From Streptomyces sp. Ru73 (GTDB lineage Bacteria > Actinomycetota > Actinomycetes > Streptomycetales > Streptomycetaceae): 41,546 nt of DNA. This document shows positions 25,490 to 32,499 of the stretch, in pieces. The stretch lies in NCBI RefSeq assembly GCF_002920575.1, contig NZ_PQSQ01000071.1:1-41546 (forward strand), in the 5' to 3' direction. Numbering within the stretch: the first letter of the stretch is position 1; every line of letters starts with the position of its first letter. The position numbers and the translations under genes are program-made. The notes under the pieces were generated by a model. That model was not told where the DNA came from and did no database searches. It saw only the letters and a program-made list of their open reading frames with translations.

Positions 25490-25509
25490 GGAGGAGTCCG
25501 GACTCCTCC
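25490..25509. promoter_or_regulatory. 20-bp perfect palindrome between PGPGW gene and ssgB
   Basis: GGAGGAGTCC followed directly by its complement GGACTCCTCC. It lies 45 bp upstream of one gene start and 121 bp upstream of the other, in the divergent regulatory region. A dimeric regulator site is plausible. No coding sequence overlaps it. Confidence 0.55.
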
Positions 25510-25547
25510 GTAAGAGGTACCTGAAGCCACCCAAAACAGTCAGAGGG

Positions 25548-25572
25548 GTTTACAACACCACCGTAGGTGGCA
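25548..25572 (+). promoter_or_regulatory. Possible sigma-B/H-type ssgB promoter
   Basis: GTTTAC (25548-25553) and GTGGCA (25567-25572) are separated by 13-14 bp, resembling the GTTT / GGGTAT layout used by SigB/SigH-type sigma factors. ssgB of S. coelicolor is reported to depend on SigH. The -10 match is only partial. Confidence 0.4.
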
Positions 25573-25630
25573 TGTCGATTTCGCCGACGTGCGAACCCCC
25601 GAGCGCACACTGAGCGAAAGGCCCTGGCGT

Positions 25631-26044
25631 ATGAACACCACGGTCAGCTGCGAGCTGCACCTGCGCCTCGTTGTGTCGAGCGAGTCCTCACTGCCTGTAC
25701 CTGCGGGCCTGCGGTATGACACGGCCGATCCTTATGCCGTGCACGCCACCTTCCACACCGGAGCCGAGGAGACCGTCGAGTGGGTATTCGCCCGCGATCT
25801 CCTCGCCGAGGGCCTCCACCGGCCCACCGGCACCGGCGACGTCCGCGTCTGGCCGTCCCGTAGCCACGGTCAGGGTGTTGTCTGCATCGCCCTGAGTTCC
25901 CCGGAGGGCGAGGCTCTGCTCGAAGCCCCGGCGCGGGCCCTGGAATCCTTCCTGAAGCGCACGGATGCCGCGGTTCCGCCGGGCACCGAGCACCGTCACT
26001 TCGATCTCGACACGGAGCTCTCCCACATCCTCGCGGAGAGCTAG
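25631..26044 (+). CDS. ssgB: Sporulation septation protein SsgB
   Basis: SsgB (137 residues) is the almost invariant SsgA-like protein that, with SsgA, positions FtsZ at sporulation septa in aerial hyphae. The sequence begins MNTTVSCELHLRLVV and contains YDTADPYAVHATFH, VEWVFARDLL and the VRVWPSR block, all diagnostic. The ATG at 25631 has a GAAAGG site about 9 nt upstream. An in-frame start at 25589 lies in the probable leader and is not supported. It is a single-gene unit followed by a hairpin. Its presence places the organism among Streptomyces and close relatives. Confidence 0.97.
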   Translation: MNTTVSCELHLRLVVSSESSLPVPAGLRYDTADPYAVHATFHTGAEETVEWVFARDLLAEGLHRPTGTGDVRVWPSRSHGQGVVCIALSSPEGEALLEAPARALESFLKRTDAAVPPGTEHRHFDLDTELSHILAES

Positions 26045-26385
26045 AGGAGATCCGCGACCGCGTACCGCGTCAACCGCTCACCACGCGCGCCGTCCGACTC
26101 GGGGAGACGGCGCAGAACGGACAAGTTCATACGGCAAGCACCGGCGTCGCCGCCGCGGAATCCACCGCGGCGGCGGCGCCGTCCGCGCTGACCGGCCCGG
26201 ACGCCGCGCCCCACGGGCCGCAGGAACCTCTCCCGTCGTGTCCGCCGTGCCTTGTTGGAAGCGCTAGAGTCGGCGACCATTCGGCACAAGGGGGTGGCCG
26301 GCCGATCGCTGGAGATCCGCCGGCCACCGTCCATGGACCCCGGGGGCGGCAGGGCCCGCCCCCTCCCGGCCAGGGAGCGACCGTG
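26045..26385. other. Spacer between ssgB and the CGNR gene
   Basis: The 341-bp stretch holds the ssgB terminator (26142-26181). It also holds a plausible -10, TAGAGT at 26265-26270, for the CGNR gene, without a clear -35. I see no gene in it. Confidence 0.45.
26142..26181 (+). terminator. Hairpin after ssgB
   Basis: A 10-bp perfect core stem (26149-26158 with 26165-26174, 6-nt loop) extends outward to 17 bp with one wobble and one mismatch, about 100 bp beyond ssgB. Confidence 0.65.
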
Positions 26386-26949
26386 ATGATCACCCACGAC
26401 AGCCGGTGCGCGCTGGAGGCGGTCGTCGACCTCCTGAACACCGCACCAGAGGGCGGGGCCGGCCCGGCCCCCGACACGCTCGGCAACGTGAGGGCGCTGC
26501 AGGAGTTCGTCGCGCGCAACGCGATCAGCGACGTGGGCACACTCGGCGAACGGGACCTCGCGGCCGTCCGGTCCGTACGGGCCCGGTTCGCGCAGGTCTT
26601 CGCCGCTGACGACGACCGGTCGGCGGCCGAGCTGCTGAACGCGCTGGTCGCGGCGGCGGGGACCACCCCACGCCTCACCGACCACGACGGCTACGACTGG
26701 CACGTGCACTACTTCGCGCCGGGCGCTTCGGTGGCCGACCACCTCGCGGCGGACGGCGGGATGGCGCTGGCGTTCCTGGTCGTCGCCGGGGAGCGGGAGC
26801 GGCTGCGGCGCTGCGAGGCGCCGGACTGCCGGCACGCCTTCGTCGACCTCTCGCGGAACCGCTCGCGCCGCTACTGCGACAGCCGTACCTGCGGCAACCG
26901 GCTGCACGTCGCCGCGTACCGGGCCCGCCGCCGGGAGGCAGCGAGCTGA
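26386..26949 (+). CDS. CGNR zinc-finger protein (ABATE-CGNR family)
   Basis: A 187-residue protein of the ABATE plus CGNR family, thought to be transcription regulators. The N-terminal domain begins ITHDSRCALEAVVDLLNTAP. The C-terminal finger has cysteines at about 143, 148, 164 and 169, ending in the defining CGNR followed by an Arg-rich helix suited to DNA contact. I favour the ATG at 26386, 8 nt after GGGAG; a GTG one codon earlier is equally readable. It is monocistronic, ending at a strong hairpin. Confidence 0.92.
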   Translation: MITHDSRCALEAVVDLLNTAPEGGAGPAPDTLGNVRALQEFVARNAISDVGTLGERDLAAVRSVRARFAQVFAADDDRSAAELLNALVAAAGTTPRLTDHDGYDWHVHYFAPGASVADHLAADGGMALAFLVVAGERERLRRCEAPDCRHAFVDLSRNRSRRYCDSRTCGNRLHVAAYRARRREAAS

Positions 26950-26982
26950 GCCGGCGGGCCGGTGGACCGTGCCACGGCCGCC

Positions 26983-27015
26983 GGCCTGCGGCAGGCCGTC
27001 GGCCTGCCGCAGGCC
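26983..27015. terminator. Hairpin after the CGNR gene
   Basis: A 15-bp perfect stem (26983-26997 with 27001-27015) closes a 3-nt loop, followed by CTTTC. Each arm is itself close to palindromic. It lies between convergent genes and can act both ways. Confidence 0.85.
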
Positions 27016-27036
27016 CTTTCACCGCAGTCCACCGGC

Positions 27037-27210
27037 TCACAGCAGGAAGAGGTCGTGCACGGCGCCCACCAGGAGCAGGACGCCGATCACGGTGAGGAAC
27101 AGCATCAGCGGCGGCTGGGACAGCGCGAACAGGCAGCCGCGGGAAGAGGGAGCAGCAGGGTCTGGGGCCCGGGGAGGGTTCTCCCGGGGCAGGGCGCACT
27201 CGTCGTTCAT
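27037..27210 (-). CDS. Small membrane protein, 57 residues
   Basis: A short frame reads from ATG 27210 to TGA 27037. The first 28 residues are polar and Pro-rich (MNDECALPRENPPRAPDPAA). A hydrophobic helix follows (PLMLFLTVIGVLLLVGAV), ending HDLFLL. No clear ribosome site is seen. The sharp polar-then-membrane layout and the fit between two terminators argue for a real gene. It might act as a small regulatory or stress membrane peptide; function unknown. Confidence 0.55.
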   Translation of the reverse strand: MNDECALPRENPPRAPDPAAPSSRGCLFALSQPPLMLFLTVIGVLLLVGAVHDLFLL

Positions 27211-27253
27211 CTCGCGGAGATCATGGCGCAGCCGGTCGCCGCGAGCGGCGCGT

Positions 27254-27277
27254 AAGTCCCCCGGTAGAGGGGGACTT
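27254..27277 (-). terminator. Hairpin after the 148-residue membrane protein gene
   Basis: A 9-bp perfect stem (AAGTCCCCC / GGGGGACTT) with a 6-nt loop starts 2 bases beyond the stop codon. Confidence 0.8.
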
Positions 27278-27279
27278 CC

Positions 27280-27726
27280 TCAGATTCCGTGCTTTTTCAG
27301 GATGGCTTCGATATCGGAGAAGTCGTCCTCGCCGCCGGCCTGTCCTGCGGGCTTGGCGGCGGGCCTGCGGCCGGTGTCACGGCCGGCGCCCAGGGACGGC
27401 GCCGAGGCGCCCGGGGCCACCGCGCCGGCCTGCTGCCCGGCGGCCGCGGCGCGGCGCTCCCTGCGCCGTACGGAGCGGCGCTCGGCGAAGCGGCTCACCA
27501 GGAACAGCAGCGCGGAGAGCGCCAGCAGGCCGAAGCCCGCCCACACGGCCGGCTTGAGGACCAGCCCCGTGATCCAGTCGAGGATGCCGGTCAGGTCCAG
27601 CCCGACGGGGATCAGCGCGAAGGCGGCGATGCGCGTCGCGGCCAGGAAACGCCGGCGGAATGCGGTCAGCGCGGCGATGCCCAGGCCGGCCACCGTAAGC
27701 GCGGCGCAGACGGTCGAGGTCAGCAT
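27280..27726 (-). CDS. Small membrane protein with conserved C-terminal motif, function unknown
   Basis: The protein is 148 residues with three hydrophobic segments (about 5-22, 32-52 and 58-80). A basic RRxERR stretch, a Gly/Ala/Pro linker and a charged ending, DDFSDIEAILKKHGI, follow. The ending looks like a binding motif or short helix separated by a flexible arm. I do not recognise the family with certainty; similar proteins are widespread in Streptomyces. The ATG has a strong AGGAGG site 6 nt upstream. It is divergent from the DsbA-like gene. Confidence 0.85.
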   Translation of the reverse strand: MLTSTVCAALTVAGLGIAALTAFRRRFLAATRIAAFALIPVGLDLTGILDWITGLVLKPAVWAGFGLLALSALLFLVSRFAERRSVRRRERRAAAAGQQAGAVAPGASAPSLGAGRDTGRRPAAKPAGQAGGEDDFSDIEAILKKHGI

Positions 27727-27901
27727 CGGGTCCTCCTGCCGTGAACGGTTCTCCCTCCATCGTGCCCCCTCGCCCGGCCCACCGGCCACGGTGCGGGCCG
27801 TCCTCGGGGACGTCTCCGGGTACTTCTCCTCCCCCGGTACCGGTACGGGCGGGCCGCGGGGGCCGTACGGCGGGGTCCTGCGGAGCTGGGAGACTGGGCC
27901 C

Positions 27902-28429
27902 ATGAACGACGCCTCCTCCCCCGCAGCGCCCGCCCTCCCCGTCGTCCTGGACGTCTGGTGCGAGCTGCAGTGCCCGGACTGCCACGCGGCCCTCGACGAC
28001 CTGCGCGCGCTGCGCGAGCGCTACGGCGACCGGCTGGAGATCCGGCTGCGCCACTTCCCGCTGGAGAAGCACAAGCACGCCTACGCCGCGGCCCAGGCCG
28101 CCGAGGAGGCCATCGAGCAGGGCCAGGGATGGCCGTACGTGGAGGCCGTGCTCGGGCGCACCGGGCAGCTGGCGAAGCAGGGCGAGAAGCTGCTTCTGCA
28201 GGTGGCCGGCGAGCTGGGCCTGGACGCAGAGGAGATGGACACCGCGCTGATCGACGGGCGGCACCTGCTGATCGTCGACGCGGACCAGGCCGAGGGCCGG
28301 GCGATCGGCGTCACCGGCACGCCCACGTACGTCATCGGCGGCGAGCGGCTGGACGGCGGCAAGAGCCAGGAGGGGCTGCGGGCCCGCATCGAGGAGATCG
28401 CCGACCGGCTGCTCGCCGGGGCCGAGTGA
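27902..28429 (+). CDS. DsbA-family thioredoxin-fold oxidoreductase
   Basis: The protein (175 residues) has the thioredoxin fold with redox pair C24-P-D-C27 in ELQCPDC, an alpha-helical insert, and the cis-proline loop VTGTPTYVIGG. There is no signal peptide, so it should act in the cytoplasm, perhaps as a disulfide reductase or FrnE-like protein. The ATG lacks a ribosome site; GAGACT lies 6 nt before it. Its stop is only 12 bp from the stop of the convergent acetyltransferase gene. Confidence 0.92.
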   Translation: MNDASSPAAPALPVVLDVWCELQCPDCHAALDDLRALRERYGDRLEIRLRHFPLEKHKHAYAAAQAAEEAIEQGQGWPYVEAVLGRTGQLAKQGEKLLLQVAGELGLDAEEMDTALIDGRHLLIVDADQAEGRAIGVTGTPTYVIGGERLDGGKSQEGLRARIEEIADRLLAGAE

Positions 28430-28441
28430 CGCCCCTGCGCC

Positions 28442-29275
28442 TCACAGCAGCGGCTTCCACAGCCAGTGCTCGGTGATCCGGTAGTCCAGGGACTCGTACA
28501 GCCGGCGGGCCACGGTGTTGTCCGCGTACACGTTCAGTCCGAGCCAGTCGCGCCCGGCGGCCAGGCACTCCCGCTCGGCTATGCCCATCAGGGTGCGCCC
28601 GTGGCCGCGGCCGCGGTGCTCGGGCGCGACCTTGACGTCGTACACATAGCCGGCGCCCGGCTCGTCCGGCACGTCCAGCGCCGTCCAGACGGTGCCCACG
28701 TCCGTGCCCTCGTGGCTCAGGACGCGCAGGCTCTGGCCCGGCGTGTGGACGCCGTCGGGCAGCAGCAGCCGGTGGCTGGCCGCCACCAGCTCGGTGAGCC
28801 GGTCCGCCGGCTCGCCCTGGGCGGTCATGACCCGTACGAACTCCTCCTGCGCCGCCTTCTGCCAGCCGGGGTAGGCCGCCTCGTCCAGCGGCCGGTCGGT
28901 GCTGCCGGGCGGCAGTTCCGGCGGGGCGGTGAGCTCCTTGCGCATGCGGTGGGCGCGCGGGGTGTAGCCCAGCGCGGCGCCGAGCCGCAGCGCGGGCGTG
29001 GCGTCGGCCGGCACGAACAGCTCGATGCGCCGGCAGCCCCAGCCGCGCAGCACCTCTTCGGCGGCCAGCGCCGCGACGGTGGCACGGCCGCGCCGCCGGT
29101 CGGCCTCGGCGATCCACAGGTCGCCGAGGCGGCCGGTGGGCACCGCCGACCGCGGGTCGGTGGTGAGCCGGAGCCGGCCGACGGGGCGGCTGTTGACGCA
29201 GACGTCGTACTTGCGGGCCCGGGCGCCGCCCTCCAGGCGTTCTTCCGGGCCGGTGGGGCGCAGCGTTGTGGTCAC
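28442..29275 (-). CDS. Tandem GNAT acetyltransferase
   Basis: The protein (277 residues) holds two GNAT domains. The first has the acetyl-CoA loop as IAEADRRRGRATVAALAA (about residue 55). The second has VAPEHRGRGHGRTLMGIAE (about 217) and ends NVYADNTVARRLYESLDYR, a typical motif B. The second domain matches the consensus better (R-G-x-G-x-G), so the first may be structural. The layout recalls mycothiol synthase MshD, which also has two GNAT domains, but I see no specific link. The GTG start has TAGAAC 6 nt upstream and no ribosome site. Confidence 0.88.
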   Translation of the reverse strand: MTTTLRPTGPEERLEGGARARKYDVCVNSRPVGRLRLTTDPRSAVPTGRLGDLWIAEADRRRGRATVAALAAEEVLRGWGCRRIELFVPADATPALRLGAALGYTPRAHRMRKELTAPPELPPGSTDRPLDEAAYPGWQKAAQEEFVRVMTAQGEPADRLTELVAASHRLLLPDGVHTPGQSLRVLSHEGTDVGTVWTALDVPDEPGAGYVYDVKVAPEHRGRGHGRTLMGIAERECLAAGRDWLGLNVYADNTVARRLYESLDYRITEHWLWKPLL

Positions 29276-29402
29276 GCTGTTGTTCTACCCGCGTACGGCG
29301 CCTCAGACATCGGCCGGGCCGGCAGTCGCCGGTGCCCCGGCCCGGACCCGGCCCGGCACGGCCCGCTCGGCGCCGGTTCTCAGCGGGCCGCGCCCGGCGC
29401 GC

Positions 29403-30227
29403 TCAGCGCGGGTCGGGGTCGGCGGCGGCGCGCTCGGCGAAGATCCGCATGGCCTTGGCGGTCACCGGGCCGGGACCGTCACCGAGCTGCCGCCCGTCGT
29501 TGCGGGTGACGGCCTGGACGTCGCGCAGCGTGGAGGTCAGGAAGATCTCCTCGGCCCGCTCCAGGACGTCCAGCGGCAGGTCGGTCTCCTTGGCGCCGGT
29601 CCATTCGACGGTCAGCGCGCGGGTGATGCCGGCCAGGCATCCGGACTCCAGCGGCGGGGTGTGCAGTTCACCGTCGAGCACGACGAAGACGTTCGAGCCG
29701 GTGCCCTCGCACAGCTGCCCCACCGTGTTGCCGAACAGCGCCTCGCTGGCGCCCTGCTGCCGGGCGCGCGCCAGGGCGACCACGTTCTCCGCGTACGAGG
29801 TGGTCTTCAGGCCGGTCAGCGCGCCGCGCTCGTTGCGGGTCCAGGGCACGGTGATGGTCGCCGTGGTGTCGGGCCTGCGGGTCGTCTCGCCCAGCGCGAC
29901 GACGAGGGTGGGGCGGTCCTCGCCGCGGTCCGAGCCGAGCGGCGAGTGGCCGCCGGTGTAGGTGATGCGCAGCCGGCCGAGCGGCATCGGGTTGGCGGCG
30001 AGGACGGCGTCGCAGGCGCGGCGCACCTCGTCCTCGTCGGGGTCGGGCAGGCCGAGGCCGCGGGCCGACCGGGTCAGCCGGTGGAGGTGCCGGGTGAGCG
30101 CGAAGGCCCGGCCGTGCTCGGCCTTCACGGTCTCGAAGATCCCGTCGCCGACCGTCAGTCCGTGGTCGAAGACGGAGACCCGGGCGCCGTCGGCATCCCG
30201 CAGTTCCCCGTCGAGCCAGATCTTCAT
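29403..30227 (-). CDS. pabC: Aminodeoxychorismate lyase (class IV aminotransferase family)
   Basis: PabC (274 residues) releases pyruvate from aminodeoxychorismate to give p-aminobenzoate, using PLP. The fold-type IV pattern is clear: SVFDHGLTVGDGIFETV, the PLP lysine K141 in LKTTSYAEN, and the phosphate-binding EGTGSNVF. The ATG overlaps the pabB stop (ATGA). The coupling to PabB supports this over a branched-chain aminotransferase. Confidence 0.93.
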   Translation of the reverse strand: MKIWLDGELRDADGARVSVFDHGLTVGDGIFETVKAEHGRAFALTRHLHRLTRSARGLGLPDPDEDEVRRACDAVLAANPMPLGRLRITYTGGHSPLGSDRGEDRPTLVVALGETTRRPDTTATITVPWTRNERGALTGLKTTSYAENVVALARARQQGASEALFGNTVGQLCEGTGSNVFVVLDGELHTPPLESGCLAGITRALTVEWTGAKETDLPLDVLERAEEIFLTSTLRDVQAVTRNDGRQLGDGPGPVTAKAMRIFAERAAADPDPR

Positions 30228-31279
30228 CGCGTCGTTCCTCCAGTCGTTCGGTACGTCTCCGACGCTACCGCCAGCAGGCGTGCCGCCTTCAGCTCGGTCT
30301 CGTCCCATTCCCGGTCGGGGTCGGAGCCCCAGGTGATGCCGGCGCCGGTGCCGAAGCGCAGCACCGGCCCCGCGGCGGCCCGCCGGTCGATCCAGAAGGT
30401 CCGGATGCCGACGGCCAGCTCGCCGGTGCGCCGGTCGGCGTCGACCCAGCCGATGCCGCCGCAGTACGGGCCGCGGGGCGCGGTCTCCAGCGACTCGATG
30501 ATGTCCAGCGCGCTGCGCTTGGGGGCGCCGGTGACGGAGCCGGGCGGGAACGTGCCGACGAGCAGCTCGGGCCAGCCGGCCCCCTCGGCAAGCTCGCCGC
30601 GGACGGTGGAGACGAGGTGGACCAGTCCGGGGTGGGGCTCGACGGCGCAGAGCGCGGGGACGGTGACCGAGCCGGTGGCGCAGACCCGTCCCATGTCGTT
30701 GCGGACCAGGTCCACGATCATCACGTTCTCGGCGTGGTCCTTCTCCAGCAGGTCGTCGGCGGTGCGGCCGGTGCCCTTGATGGGCCCGGACTCGACCGTG
30801 CGGCCGTCGCGGCGCAGGTACAGCTCGGGCGAGGCGGTGGCGACCTCGACGCCGTGCGCGGGGAGGCGAACCGTTCCGGCATACGGCGCGGGGTTGCCGT
30901 GGGCCAGCAGCGCGGTCAGGGCGTCCACGTCGGCGTGGTCCGGCTCGGGCAGCGGCGCGGAGAGGATGCGGCAGAGGTTCGCCTGGTAGACCTCGCCGGC
31001 CGCGATGTGCTCGCGTATCCGGCGGACGCCCGCGGTGTAGGCGGCGCGGTCCAGCGAGCTGGTCCAGGCGCTCGGTGCGGGCCCGCGCCAGGCACCGCGG
31101 GGGCCGCCGCCGGGGTCCTCCCGTACGTCGCCGAAGCGCGCGCACACGAGGCGGCCTTCGAAGTCGGCGACGACCGCCCACCAGCCGGCGGAGTCCAGGG
31201 CCGCGGGATCGCTGGTGACGTCGCGCAGGTCAGAGGCGAGGAGGCCGCCGAAGCGGGCCATCGGAGGCAGGTCGGGCAC
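30224..31279 (-). CDS. pabB: Aminodeoxychorismate synthase component I
   Basis: PabB turns chorismate and ammonia into aminodeoxychorismate. The chorismate-binding domain is complete: YQANLCRILSAPL, SPELYLRR, the PIKGTGR active-site block, AENVMIVDLVRNDMGRVC, and TFPPGSVTGAPK. At 351 residues it is shorter than E. coli PabB because the N-terminal domain is reduced. No glutaminase is fused, so PabA or TrpG must come from elsewhere. I favour the GTG at 31279, since TAGACT ends 7 nt before it (leaderless). An ATG at 31261 is the alternative. Confidence 0.93.
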   Translation of the reverse strand: MPDLPPMARFGGLLASDLRDVTSDPAALDSAGWWAVVADFEGRLVCARFGDVREDPGGGPRGAWRGPAPSAWTSSLDRAAYTAGVRRIREHIAAGEVYQANLCRILSAPLPEPDHADVDALTALLAHGNPAPYAGTVRLPAHGVEVATASPELYLRRDGRTVESGPIKGTGRTADDLLEKDHAENVMIVDLVRNDMGRVCATGSVTVPALCAVEPHPGLVHLVSTVRGELAEGAGWPELLVGTFPPGSVTGAPKRSALDIIESLETAPRGPYCGGIGWVDADRRTGELAVGIRTFWIDRRAAAGPVLRFGTGAGITWGSDPDREWDETELKAARLLAVASETYRTTGGTTR

Positions 31280-31355
31280 GCCGTCGAGTCTAGGACGGCA
31301 CCCCGGCCGCCGCCCTGGTCGAGCGAGGACCGCAGCACGCTGCACAAACGCGTTT

Positions 31356-31383
31356 TTGTACTGGCCCAGGAATCCGCTAGAGT
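31356..31383 (+). promoter_or_regulatory. Promoter of the tRNA cluster
   Basis: TTGTAC (31356-31361) and TAGAGT (31378-31383) are 16 bp apart, a vegetative sigma-factor pattern, about 80 nt before the tRNA-Gly gene. Confidence 0.75.
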
Positions 31384-31468
31384 TCAACACGTCGCCGGGA
31401 CGCGGAAGCGAAAAGCGGAAGCCGACCGAAGACAGCAGCTCCCAGGCGTTAGTCTGGGGGAGGCACCT

Positions 31469-31541
31469 GCGGACATAGCTCAGTTGGTAGAGCGCAACCT
31501 TGCCAAGGTTGAGGTCGCGAGTTCGAGCCTCGTTGTCCGCT
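31469..31541 (+). tRNA. tRNA-Gly(GCC)
   Basis: A 73-nt cloverleaf with acceptor GCGGACA/TGTCCGC, anticodon stem AACCT/AGGTT, loop TGCCA with flanking pairs giving anticodon GCC, and T arm GAGTTCGAGCC. The discriminator is T. It is first in the cluster. Confidence 0.97.
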
Positions 31542-31576
31542 CTGAGTGGGGGATCTTCCCGAACCCCTGCACTCCT

Positions 31577-31650
31577 GGTGGAGTGGCCGAGAGGCGAGGC
31601 AACGGCCTGCAAAGCCGTCTACACGGGTTCAAATCCCGTCTCCACCTCCA
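31577..31650 (+). tRNA. tRNA-Cys(GCA), CCA encoded
   Basis: Acceptor GGTGGAG/CTCCACC, anticodon stem CGGCC/AGCCG region with loop CTGCAAA (anticodon GCA), and T arm GGGTTCAAATCCC. The body ends at 31647 and is followed by an encoded CCA (31648-31650), unlike the other tRNAs here. Confidence 0.96.
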
Positions 31651-31651
31651 A

Positions 31652-31723
31652 GGACGATTAGCTCAGCGGGAGAGCGCTTCCCTGACACGGAAGAGGTCAC
31701 TGGTTCAATCCCAGTATCGTCCA
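31652..31723 (+). tRNA. tRNA-Val(GAC), copy 1
   Basis: 72 nt; acceptor GGACGAT/ATCGTCC; anticodon loop CTGACAC; T arm with TTCAATC. It starts one base after the tRNA-Cys CCA. Confidence 0.97.
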
Positions 31724-31791
31724 CTGGTCCGCAAGGATCCGGTCCCCAGGGACCCGGCCCCCGAAGACCATGATCTAATAGAGATCACCCC

Positions 31792-31863
31792 GCGCGATTA
31801 GCTCAGCGGGAGAGCGCTTCCCTGACACGGAAGAGGTCACTGGTTCAATCCCAGTATCGCGCA
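31792..31863 (+). tRNA. tRNA-Val(GAC), copy 2, variant acceptor
   Basis: 72 nt; the body is identical to copies 1 and 3, but the acceptor stem is GCGCGAT/ATCGCGC, so positions 2 and 3 and their partners have changed together. Confidence 0.97.
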
Positions 31864-31906
31864 CGCAGTGCCCATGGCTCACTTCATGGAGTGACCGTGG
31901 TCCCGA

Positions 31907-31978
31907 GGACGATTAGCTCAGCGGGAGAGCGCTTCCCTGACACGGAAGAGGTCACTGGTTCAATCCCAGTATCGTCCA
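31907..31978 (+). tRNA. tRNA-Val(GAC), copy 3
   Basis: 72 nt, identical to copy 1 (acceptor GGACGAT). It is last in the cluster; the terminator follows 7 bases later. Confidence 0.97.
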
Positions 31979-31985
31979 CACACAG

Positions 31986-32021
31986 GACGAAGGGCCGGAG
32001 CAGACGCTCCGGCCCTTCGTC
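31986..32021 (+). terminator. Terminator of the tRNA cluster
   Basis: A 16-bp perfect stem (31986-32001 with 32006-32021) closes a 4-nt loop, followed by GTTCTGT. Confidence 0.85.
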
Positions 32022-32047
32022 GTTCTGTCGTCGTTGCCGCGCCGGGC

Positions 32048-32070
32048 GCCCGGCCCGCCGAGGGCCGGGC
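32048..32070 (-). terminator. Hairpin after the zinc-ribbon gene
   Basis: A 9-bp perfect stem (GCCCGGCCC / GGGCCGGGC) with a 5-nt loop lies 12 bases beyond the stop codon. Confidence 0.7.
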
Positions 32071-32082
32071 GGGCACCGGCGA

Positions 32083-32361
32083 TCAGGAGGAGAAGAGCAT
32101 CCGGCCGAAGCTGCGGTGCCCGTGGTGTCCATGGTGGCCGTGGTGCCCATGGTGCGGCGCGCCCCAGGCGGGCGCGGCCGGGTAGGCCTGCGGCGCGGGC
32201 GGGGGCGGCGGGGCCTGCTGCGTCCACTGGGCCTCCAGGCGGGTCAGCGACTCCAGCTCGCCGTAGTCCAGGAAGATCCCGCGGCAGCCGGAGCACTGCT
32301 CGATCTGGACCCCGTTCCGGTTGTACGTGTGCATCGGCGCATGGCACTTGGGACACTGCAT
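32083..32361 (-). CDS. TFIIB-type zinc-ribbon protein with His/Gly tail
   Basis: A 92-residue protein. The N-terminal zinc ribbon of the zf-TFIIB family has CPKC (3-6) and CSGC (23-26) with the family ending RGIFLDYGELESL. A Pro/Ala linker follows, then a metal-binding-like run of His-His-Gly repeats (HHGHHGHHGHHGHR) and a short SFGRMLFSS ending. The ribbon suggests protein or nucleic-acid binding; the His run could hold nickel, zinc or copper. The ATG has AGGAG about 10 nt upstream. Confined by hairpins, it is monocistronic. Confidence 0.92.
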   Translation of the reverse strand: MQCPKCHAPMHTYNRNGVQIEQCSGCRGIFLDYGELESLTRLEAQWTQQAPPPPPAPQAYPAAPAWGAPHHGHHGHHGHHGHRSFGRMLFSS

Positions 32362-32499
32362 GTCGGCTCAACTCCTGTGGTCGCACGGCGGCGGCGAAGG
32401 AACCTCCGTCCGCCGTTGGTGTGTTCACCCTACGGCCGGAAGTACCGCCTCAACTGCCCCGGTGCGTAACAGCTTGTCACCAGACGACCGGGCGCGGAG

